From CAVXAE01 sp044225565 (GTDB taxonomy: Bacteria > Pseudomonadota > Gammaproteobacteria > Steroidobacterales > Steroidobacteraceae), in assembly GCA_044225565.1 (NCBI GenBank), contig JBGAIL010000119.1:1-15250 (forward strand): a stretch of DNA of 15,250 nt. The letters are read 5' to 3'. This document shows, piece after piece, positions 7,392 through 13,345 of this stretch (the first letter of the stretch is position 1; every line of letters begins with the position of its first letter). The position numbers and the translations under genes were made by a program. The notes below the pieces were generated by a model, which saw nothing but the letters and a program-made list of their open reading frames with translations, did no database searches and had not been told where the DNA came from.

Positions 7392-7835
7392 CTATTTGGC
7401 CGGCGATCCGGCGGGGACGAGGTCGATGTCGACGGGCTCGCCGGGATTGTGGCTGCGGATGCGGAAGCGGTCAGGCGTGAGCTCGAGGATGTCGGTGGGG
7501 TAGGCGAGGCCTTCCTCGACCATCGTGAGCTGGCCGTCCTGCCGCTGCCACTTGCCTACCATCGGCGTGCCGTTGCTCGAGGTGATGACGAGTGTGCCTT
7601 CGGAGAGGAAGACGTAGAGCGCGCCCGGCGCGACGGCCGATGACGCATGCACCTGCCACACCTTGTTGATGAATTCGGCTGTCGGCGCCGTTGTGGGTTC
7701 GGGCGGAGTCGCTGCCGGGGCAGCCGGTGTGGTGTCCGCGGCGTTCGATGGCGCTTCCGTGCGTCCGCAAGCGCATAACGCGAGCGCAGCGATCGCGATC
7801 ATCGACGTGAATCCTGTCCGGTTCAGTGTCTTCAC
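7392..7835 (-). CDS. Hypothetical lipoprotein, GTG start coupled to uup
   Basis: A 147-residue protein starting at GTG (7835). The choice of GTG rests on AAGGAG 7 nt upstream and on its lysine/arginine-bearing N-terminus KTLNRTGF, ahead of the hydrophobic stretch MIAIAALALCAC. A later ATG at 7802 would lose these. The likely lipidated residue is Cys23 (Leu-Cys-Ala-Cys), slightly off the classic lipobox; Cys21 is the alternative. A Pro/Ala/Thr-rich linker (about 32-52) follows, then a beta-rich domain with INKVWQV, GALYVFLSEGTLVITSSNGT, MVGKWQ and DILELTPDRFRIRSHNPGEP. The W and GxW spacing recalls small lipocalin-like domains, but I do not recognise the family. The GTG overlaps the uup stop as GTGA, so it is probably translated with uup. 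Confidence 0.72.
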   Translation of the reverse strand: MKTLNRTGFTSMIAIAALALCACGRTEAPSNAADTTPAAPAATPPEPTTAPTAEFINKVWQVHASSAVAPGALYVFLSEGTLVITSSNGTPMVGKWQRQDGQLTMVEEGLAYPTDILELTPDRFRIRSHNPGEPVDIDLVPAGSPAK

Positions 7836-9687
7836 CTGGAAGCTCCTTGCAACTGCTCGAGCGCCTGCCAGCGATCGAATTTCTCGGCGAGCAGCGCATC
7901 GATCTGCCCGATGCGCTGCCGGTCGTCGCGGATGGTCTGCGCGCCCTGCCGGTGGTAATCCGCCGTGCTCATCCGCGCATTCAGCTCGGTCTGCTCGCGC
8001 TCCAATGCCTCGATCTCCCCGGGCAGGGAGGCCAGTTCGCGCTGCTCCTTGAAGCCGAGCCGTTTGCGTGATGGCGGTGCGGCGAAGCTGCAACAGCACC
8101 TTTCGGCGCTGGCGTATCGCCACCAGCCGACGCACCGTTCGGCACGCCAAGCTCCATGCGCGACTTCACCGCCGCGCGCAGGCCTGGAGTCTGCTTCGGC
8201 CGCTGCGCCAGCCAATCACTGTAGCCACCCACATACTCGCGCCACGCTCCATCGCCCTCCGCCGCGAGCACCTGCGTGACCACGTTGTCCAGGAAACGCC
8301 GATCGTGGCTCACGAGCAGCAGCGTGCCCGGATAGTCCTGCAGCTTCTGCTCCAGCAGCTCGAGTGATTCGATGTCGAGATCGTTGGTGGGCTCGTCGAG
8401 CACGATGAGATTCGCGGGCCGCGCGAACAGGCGTGCGAGCAGCAGCCGGTTGCGCTCGCCGCCGGAAAGCATCTTCACCGGCGATTTCGCACGTTGCGTG
8501 GGGAACAGGAAGTCCGCCAGATACGTGACGACGTGCTTGCGCTCCCCGCCGATCTCAACCCAGTCCGAGCCCGGGCTGATGGTATCGGCCACCGTGCGCT
8601 CCTCGTCGAGCTGCTCGCGCAGCTGGTCGAAGTACGCGACCTGCAGATTCGTGCCGAGTCGCAGCTTGCCGTCGTCCGGCGGCAGCTGTCCGAGCAGCAG
8701 CCTGATGAGCGTGGACTTGCCCGCGCCATTCGGCCCGATGAGCCCGATGCGGTCCCCGCGCCTGATTCGCAGGGAAAGTGGAGCGACGACCACCCGCTCT
8801 GCGAAGCGTTTGGTGACGCTTTCCATCTCCGCGACCAGCTTCCCGGAGCGCTCGCCCGAGTCCAGGCTCAGATTGATGTTGCCCAGGCGTTCGCGCCGCT
8901 CGGCACGCTCCACGCGCAGGCGCTCCAGCCGCTTCACGCGACCTTCATTGCGCGTGCGCCGCGCTTCGACGCCCTTGCGGATCCACACTTCCTCCTGCGC
9001 CCAGAACTTGTCGAAGCGGCGGTTGGCGAGCTCCTCGGCGGCGAGCTCATCGCTCTTGCGCGCTTCATAGGCGGCGAAGTTGCCGGCGTAGGAGCGCAGC
9101 ACGCCGCGATCGAGCTCCACGATGCGGGTGGCGACCCGATCCAGGAACGCGCGGTCGTGCGTGATGACGATGCTGGCCGGAACCTTCTGCAGCAACTCCT
9201 CGAGCTGCTCGATGCCTTCGATGTCCAGGTGGTTGGTGGGCTCATCGAGCAGCAGCAGGTCCGGTTGCATCGCGAAGGCGAGGGCGAGCGCAGCGCGTTT
9301 GCGCTCGCCACCCGAGGCATTCGCGAGGTCGCGGCTGCTTTCCAGGCCAAAGCGATGCAGGAATTCCTCGAGCCGCGACTGCATGCGCCAGTGCTCGCGC
9401 TCGTCGGCATGGGAGACGTCGGACAGCAGGCTCTCGCCCAGCGTGGCCGCCGGCGCGAGCCGGGGCTCCTGCTCGACGAAGATGATGCGCAGGCCGTCCT
9501 TGCGTTTCAGCTCACCGTCGTCGAGCGCGGTGCGCCCGGCGATCACCTTGAGCAGCGAGGACTTTCCCGTGCCGTTGCGGCCGATGAGTCCGGCTCGCTC
9601 CCCTGGCTGCAGCATCAGTTGCGCGCCATCGAGCAAGGGGTGATCGCCGTAGGCGAGATGGGCGTCGAGGAGGGCGACGAGCGTCAT
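7832..9687 (-). pseudogene. uup: ABC-F ATPase Uup, interrupted by one frameshift
   Basis: A soluble twin-ATPase ABC-F protein related to E. coli Uup, linked to ribosome function and branched-DNA processing. The first 530 or so codons are clean. Walker A motifs are GRNGTGKSS (36-44) and GPNGAGKST (318-326). Signatures are SGGERKR and SGGERNR. Walker B segments are LLLLDEPTNHLD and LIVLDEPTNDLD. The arginine-rich interdomain linker lies at about 210-280. The Uup-type C-terminal coiled coil (KRLGFKEQRELASLPGEIEA and onward) lies in another frame, reading to a TGA at 7834-7832. The frames join if one base is restored, probably between 8060 and 8110. The repaired protein would have about 618 residues (E. 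coli 635). The C-terminal stop overlaps the next gene's GTG as GTGA, indicating that frame is the true end. Unrepaired, the first frame runs about 30 wrong residues and loses most of the coiled coil. Mutation or sequencing error are both possible. Confidence 0.85.
7843..7848 (-). promoter_or_regulatory. Ribosome-binding site deciding the lipoprotein GTG start
   Basis: AAGGAG on the minus strand, 7 nt before GTG at 7835-7833 and inside the frameshifted 3' end of uup. This is the strongest Shine-Dalgarno in the operon. Confidence 0.7.
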
Positions 9688-9690
9688 GAT

Positions 9691-10284
9691 TCAACCCGCA
9701 CGGGCCTGCTCGTCCGCCACGATGCGGCAAGCCATCTGGATGGAGCCGCGAACCCAGTCCGTATTTCCGACGTATCCTCCGAGAGCTTCCTCTGCGCGTC
9801 GACGCAGCGGCTCCGGCCGAATGAGGCGGCGTCGCGCGAGCGCGATGATGTCCTGCCTGTCGTGATCGAGGAACCGGCCGATCTTGGTCACTGCGAGATC
9901 GACCGGGGACAGCAGGCGCACGTCGAGAACCGCGGGGTCGATGCCATCGAGGGACAGCGCATGCGAATCTTCGTGTGCATCTTCGTGCATGAGCGCCAGC
10001 GTGTCGTTGTATTGATGATCGAAGTAGAGCAGGCGCGCGGCGCCATCGGCGTCCCGGTAGGAGATCTCCAGGTTCGCGGGCAATGCGATGCGGTGCGAGA
10101 ACACCGCATCGACGTCCTTCGAGACTCTCGCTCCCGTATAGAGATGGATCGCTGCCCCGCCCGCGACGTACATCTTTACCGGGAGCACACGCTTCGGCGA
10201 GCCCTCGAGCGCTGAGCAGATCCTGGCGGCGAGCTCGCGGAAGGCCGTGACGTATTCCGGCCGTGCATTGCGGTCAGGTCGCAT
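9691..10284 (-). CDS. Nucleotidyltransferase-fold protein (DUF6036-like), putative toxin partner
   Basis: A 197-residue protein with the signature of the DNA polymerase beta-type nucleotidyltransferase superfamily. GG at 42-43 (VAGGAAIHLYTG) is followed, 13 residues on, by the metal-binding pair Asp57-x-Asp59 (SKDVDAVF). A third acidic residue may be Asp121. The later SPVDLAVTKIGRFLDHDRQD followed by IIAL is the helical segment seen in AbiEii-like and DUF6036 proteins, many of which pair with HTH partners. Such enzymes may transfer a nucleotide to RNA or protein; the target here is unknown. The ATG at 10284 was chosen for GGAAAG 7 nt upstream and an 11-base overlap with the XRE gene. The frame continues further upstream, but that part lies over the XRE gene. 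uup begins 3 nt after its stop. Assignment to the DUF6036 group is from memory of its motifs. Confidence 0.75.
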   Translation of the reverse strand: MRPDRNARPEYVTAFRELAARICSALEGSPKRVLPVKMYVAGGAAIHLYTGARVSKDVDAVFSHRIALPANLEISYRDADGAARLLYFDHQYNDTLALMHEDAHEDSHALSLDGIDPAVLDVRLLSPVDLAVTKIGRFLDHDRQDIIALARRRLIRPEPLRRRAEEALGGYVGNTDWVRGSIQMACRIVADEQARAG

Positions 10285-10807
10285 GACGGCTTTCCAGCGC
10301 TTCCACCATGGGCATGAATCGCGATGCGCGCAGCGGGCTCTTTTCCAGCCATCTCGCGAACACTGCAGGCTCCGTTGCCCCGGGGTGGAGCGTTTCCGCC
10401 AGCGAAAGCAGCCGACCCCGCTCGAACCCCGGGACGCTGGCCAGCATGACAGCGAGTCCTGCAATTAATACGGGGGGCCCCGCTTCGGCCCAGCGTTGTG
10501 GCTCGACCGTGCCGCTGGCGCAGAGATCGACGAGGCGTTGCTCGTAATCCCGGTCCACCCGGGATGGGAAATGTCCGTCCGCCGAGGTCGCGGGCTCACG
10601 CTGCTCCATTACGCCCAGCCGCGCGCCGACAGCCATCGCGAGCGTCTGGAGCGTGCCGAAGTCGCAGCTTTCGCGGTGACGGAGGCGCGACAGGGTTTCC
10701 TTGCGCACCGCAGCCCTTCGGGCCCATTCGGTGTCCGTGTAGCCGAGCCGCAGGGCCTGCTGCGAGAGCGCTGCCAGCACAGCCTGCAGCGGTGATGACT
10801 TTTTCAT
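10274..10807 (-). CDS. XRE-type HTH protein, putative antitoxin/autoregulator
   Basis: A 177-residue protein with an N-terminal lambda-repressor-type helix-turn-helix at about 22-66: LGYTDTEWARRAAVRKETLS, RLRHRESCDFGTLQTLAMAV. A C-terminal helical half of unknown function (about 85-177) follows and would be the natural partner-binding part. The ATG at 10807 is preceded directly by an in-frame TTG at 10810, which could also serve as start. The gene overlaps the nucleotidyltransferase gene by 11 bases, giving an antitoxin-first two-gene layout. A 22-bp inverted repeat covers its promoter, supporting autorepression. The fructosamine-kinase gene diverges from it. The antitoxin role is inferred from architecture only. 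Confidence 0.75.
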   Translation of the reverse strand: MKKSSPLQAVLAALSQQALRLGYTDTEWARRAAVRKETLSRLRHRESCDFGTLQTLAMAVGARLGVMEQREPATSADGHFPSRVDRDYEQRLVDLCASGTVEPQRWAEAGPPVLIAGLAVMLASVPGFERGRLLSLAETLHPGATEPAVFARWLEKSPLRASRFMPMVEALESRHAT

Positions 10808-10823
10808 CAACTCAGGTTATTAT
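10795..10823 (+). promoter_or_regulatory. Possible promoter of the fructosamine-kinase gene
   Basis: -35-like ATGACT (10795-10800), a 17-bp spacer and -10 TATTAT (10818-10823) would start transcription near 10830. The predicted start falls inside the inverted repeat at 10824-10845, so one protein could control both directions. The -35 matches consensus at only four positions. Confidence 0.35.
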
Positions 10824-10845
10824 TTGTTGATCTTGAAGTCAACAA
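10817..10845 (-). promoter_or_regulatory. Possible promoter of the XRE/nucleotidyltransferase unit
   Basis: On the minus strand, -35 TTGTTG (10845-10840), a 17-bp spacer and -10 TAATAA (10822-10817). Six bases separate the -10 from the TTG at 10810 and nine from the ATG at 10807, so the mRNA would have almost no leader. The operator-like repeat covers the -35 and most of the spacer. Confidence 0.45.
10824..10845. promoter_or_regulatory. Operator-like inverted repeat in the XRE/kinase divergent region
   Basis: TTGTTGA-TCTTGAAG-TCAACAA, perfect 7-bp arms with an 8-bp spacer, in an AT-rich island within GC-rich DNA. It overlaps the XRE promoter and the start region of the kinase transcript. Its size fits a dimeric XRE operator. 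Confidence 0.65.
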
Positions 10846-10856
10846 GGCCCGGCGTG

Positions 10857-11744
10857 ATGGAGGCAGCGGCTGAGACGGCAGTCTGTGACGAGTTGAGTGA
10901 GCTGCTCGGCGCGAGACTCGCGCCCTCCCCGGTGGCGCGGATTCGTGGTGGTTGCATCAGCGATGCCTACCGCTGGTATGCGGGGCATACGCCTCTGTTC
11001 GTGAAAGTAGGGCCGGCGCGTGCGGCGGATGCCTTGCAGGCCGAAGCAGCCGGCCTGGACGAGCTTCGCGGCGCGAACGCGGTGCGCGTGCCGAGGGTGC
11101 TCGCCGTGGGCAAGGCAGCCAGCGCAGCCTTCCTGGCGCTCGAATGGATCGAATTCAGCTCATCGAGCCGCGCTGCCGAGACCCTGCTCGGCGAGCAACT
11201 GGCGCGACAGCACCGGATCACGGCCGAAAAGTTCGGCTGGCATCGCGACAACACCATCGGCAGCACGCCGCAGCTCAATGAGCGGACCGCGAGCTGGGTG
11301 GAGTTCTTTCGTGAGCGCCGTCTGAGGTACCAGCTGGATCTCGCGCGGCGCAACGGCTATGGCGGGCCGTTGCAGGAGGAGGGCGCCGCGCTGCTCGAGC
11401 GGCTGCCCGCCTTCTTCGAAGGCTACGACCCGAAGCCCTCGCTGCTGCATGGCGACCTGTGGGGCGGCAACTGGGCCGCCGACCCGAGCGGCGCGCCGGT
11501 CATCTTCGACCCCGCCGCGTACTACGGGGACCGGGAGGCGGATCTCGCCATGACCCGGCTGTTCGGCGGATTCGGGCAGGCCTTCCATGCCGCCTATGAA
11601 TCCGCCTGGCCGCTGGAAGGCGGCGCGGCGGCCCGCGTGACGCTCTACAACCTCTACCACGTCCTCAACCACCTCAACCTGTTCGGTGCCGGGTACCTGC
11701 TGCAGGCGCGAGGAATGATTTCCCGCCTGCTGGCGAGCCTGTAA
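10857..11744 (+). CDS. Fructosamine-3-kinase family protein
   Basis: A 295-residue kinase-like protein of the fructosamine kinase family (YniA/FN3K). Bacterial members phosphorylate sugar-derived adducts on protein amines, mainly ribulosamines and erythrulosamines, so the adduct falls off. Motifs in order: glycine-rich IRGGCISDAYRW (29-40); Lys50 in LFVKVG for ATP; the family signature KFGWHRDNTIGSTPQLN (125-141); the catalytic loop LLHGDLWGGN (196-205) with Asp200; the metal-binding FDPAAYYGDREADLAM (217-232) with Asp218; and a C-terminal NLYHVLNHLNLFG. All kinase residues appear intact. The ATG at 10857 was chosen (AAGG 9 nt upstream); GTG at 10854 is an alternative, and upstream TTG codons lie inside the operator. 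It diverges from the XRE gene. Confidence 0.9.
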   Translation: MEAAAETAVCDELSELLGARLAPSPVARIRGGCISDAYRWYAGHTPLFVKVGPARAADALQAEAAGLDELRGANAVRVPRVLAVGKAASAAFLALEWIEFSSSSRAAETLLGEQLARQHRITAEKFGWHRDNTIGSTPQLNERTASWVEFFRERRLRYQLDLARRNGYGGPLQEEGAALLERLPAFFEGYDPKPSLLHGDLWGGNWAADPSGAPVIFDPAAYYGDREADLAMTRLFGGFGQAFHAAYESAWPLEGGAAARVTLYNLYHVLNHLNLFGAGYLLQARGMISRLLASL

Positions 11745-11816
11745 TGCGGCGCGCCCGGGCCCGTACGTGGCGCTGCGCTCGCCCCTGCGCCGGGTCGCGG
11801 TAGCCTGGCCGCGCCC

Positions 11817-11825
11817 TGATACAAT
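11817..11825 (+). promoter_or_regulatory. Putative extended -10 promoter of nfeD-qmcA
   Basis: TGATACAAT (TG-A-TACAAT) would start transcription near 11832, about 31 nt before the nfeD ATG. No clear -35 is seen 17 bp upstream. Confidence 0.45.
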
Positions 11826-11862
11826 CGCGGGCGTCTTCGCACTGCTCCCTGGGGGAACTGAT

Positions 11863-12309
11863 ATGCCTTGGTGGGGTTGGCTCGTTCTGGGCATCGGGCT
11901 GCTCGGCGTCGAGATGTTCGTCATCGACGCGCAGTTCTATCTCGTGTTTCTCGGTGTGGCCGCCACCGTGGTGGGCTTGCTCGGGCTCGCGGGGATCACG
12001 CTGCCGGTCTGGCTGCAATGGCTGGTGTTCGCCGCGCTGGCCATCGTCGCCACGGTGGCATTCAGAAAGCGCTTGTACGCCAAGCTGCGCGGCCACGGCG
12101 GCATCGTGCAGGAGCGCATCACCGTTGGCGACAAAGTCGTCGTCCCCGTGCGCCTGGAGCCGGGCCAGACCTGTCGCGTGGACTACCGCGGTTCCAGCTG
12201 GGCGGCGCGCAATGTGGACCAGCGCCCCATCGAGGCCGGCGCCGAGGCGCCCATCAGCCGCGTGGACGATCTGACGCTGCATCTGCTCGCCCCGGCCACC
12301 GTGAGCTGA
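11863..12309 (+). CDS. NfeD-like membrane protein (YbbK type)
   Basis: A 148-residue inner-membrane protein of the short NfeD family, usually encoded beside an SPFH/stomatin-type protein. Three hydrophobic segments are visible: WWGWLVLGIGLLGVEMF (about 3-19), FYLVFLGVAATVVGLLGLAG (about 26-45) and VWLQWLVFAALAIVATVAF (about 50-68). A soluble C-terminal OB-fold-like domain follows, with GDKVVVPVRLEPGQTCRVDY and GSSWAARN. The start was chosen at MPWWGW because a G-rich Shine-Dalgarno-like run precedes it. An open frame extends upstream but is not hydrophobic in the same way and crosses the promoter. qmcA follows after 36 bp, so the pair is an operon thought to act in membrane microdomain and protein quality control. 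Confidence 0.87.
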   Translation: MPWWGWLVLGIGLLGVEMFVIDAQFYLVFLGVAATVVGLLGLAGITLPVWLQWLVFAALAIVATVAFRKRLYAKLRGHGGIVQERITVGDKVVVPVRLEPGQTCRVDYRGSSWAARNVDQRPIEAGAEAPISRVDDLTLHLLAPATVS

Positions 12310-12345
12310 CGCATTCCAGAAGCTTCAACACAGAGAAACACCGCC

Positions 12346-13278
12346 ATGGGAACGCTATACGCCATCGCCATCATCGTCTTCCTCGTCGTCGTCGTGCTGT
12401 CGAAGACCGTCACGGTCGTGCCGCAGCAGAGCGCCTACGTCGTCGAGAATCTCGGGCGCTACAGCCGCACCATCCAGGCGGGCTTCCACATCCTCGTGCC
12501 GTTCATGGAGCGCATCGCGTACAAGCACAACCTCAAGGAAGAGGCCATGGACATCCCCGAGCAGATCTGCATCACGCGCGACAACGTGCAGGTGGGCGTC
12601 GATGGCGTGCTGTATCTGCAGGTGCTGGACGCGAGCAAGGCCTCCTACGGCATCACGAACTACCGCTTCGCCATCACCCAGCTCGCGCAGACCACGCTGC
12701 GCAGCGAGATCGGCAAGATCGACCTCGATCGCACTTTCGAAGAGCGCGCCACCATCAACTCCAACGTGGTGAGCGAGCTCGACAAGGCGTCCGCGCCCTG
12801 GGGCGTGAAGGTGCTGCGCTACGAGATCAAGAACATCAACCCGCCGCGCGACGTGCTGCAGGCCATGGAGAAGCAGATGCGCGCCGAGCGGGAGAAGCGC
12901 GCGGTGGTGCTCACCTCCGAAGGCGAGCGCGACGCCAAGATCAACCAGGCGGAAGGCGAGAAGCAGCGCGTCATCAAGGAGTCCGAGGCGAGCAAGCTGC
13001 AGCAGATCAACGAGGCGCAGGGTCAGGCGGAGGCGATCCTCTCCGTGGCCACCGCCACGGCCGAAGGACTGAAGCGCGTCGGTGAGTCGCTGGCCGGCCG
13101 CGGCGGAGTCGAGGCCATGCAGCTGCGGGTGGCGGAGGAGTACATCAAGCAGTTCGGCCACCTGGCCGACGAGGCTTCCAGCACACTCATCGTGCCCGCG
13201 AACCTGTCGGACATCTCCTCGATGATCGCGCTCGCCACCAGCGTGGTGAAGAACCAGGGGCAGGCGCGGCCGGGCTGA
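12346..13278 (+). CDS. qmcA: SPFH/band 7 membrane protein QmcA (paraslipin)
   Basis: A 310-residue membrane-anchored SPFH-domain protein, the usual length for QmcA/YbbL-type paraslipins. One N-terminal membrane segment (YAIAIIVFLVVVVLS, about 5-19) is followed by the SPFH core: VVPQQSAYVVENLGRYSRTI, GFHILVPFMERIAYK, MDIPEQ and TRDNVQVGVDGVLYLQV. A long charged helix of repeated AEGE/AEA elements (about 170-245) should form the oligomerising coiled coil. The C-terminus is LIVPANLSDISSMIALATSV. It probably forms ring- or cage-like oligomers at the inner membrane that scaffold proteases or lipids, together with the upstream NfeD protein. The Shine-Dalgarno is modest (GAGAAA). The frame is clean to its stop, which makes the damage in the next gene stand out. 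Confidence 0.92.
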   Translation: MGTLYAIAIIVFLVVVVLSKTVTVVPQQSAYVVENLGRYSRTIQAGFHILVPFMERIAYKHNLKEEAMDIPEQICITRDNVQVGVDGVLYLQVLDASKASYGITNYRFAITQLAQTTLRSEIGKIDLDRTFEERATINSNVVSELDKASAPWGVKVLRYEIKNINPPRDVLQAMEKQMRAEREKRAVVLTSEGERDAKINQAEGEKQRVIKESEASKLQQINEAQGQAEAILSVATATAEGLKRVGESLAGRGGVEAMQLRVAEEYIKQFGHLADEASSTLIVPANLSDISSMIALATSVVKNQGQARPG

Positions 13279-13328
13279 CCCGCGCTCCGGCCGGGCCGCG
13301 CCGTTTCCGCCGGCGAAGTGCTGCGTTG

Positions 13329-13345
13329 GCCGGCGCGCCGCCGGC
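13329..13345. terminator. GC-rich stem-loop between convergent genes, possible terminator
   Basis: GCCGGCG-CGC-CGCCGGC, a 7-bp stem with a 3-nt loop, lies between the end of qmcA and the end of the convergent receptor gene. It has no U-run, so a bidirectional terminator role is only suggested by position. Confidence 0.3.

Noticed and set aside
8060..8110. Programmed -1 frameshifting in uup
   Set aside because: No X-XXY-YYZ slippery heptamer and no convincing downstream pseudoknot; a one-base deletion or sequence error is simpler.
8494..10215. Long plus-strand open frame opposite uup and the nucleotidyltransferase gene (573 codons)
   Set aside because: Shadow translation; both minus-strand genes have clear motifs in their own frames.
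10824..10856. TTG-initiated N-terminal extension of the fructosamine-kinase protein
   Set aside because: These codons lie in the operator-like repeat; the AAGG-preceded ATG at 10857 gives the normal family N-terminus.
11767..11862. Upstream extension of NfeD by 32 codons
   Set aside because: It would cross the TGATACAAT promoter, and the protein would lose the standard short-NfeD start just before the first membrane segment.
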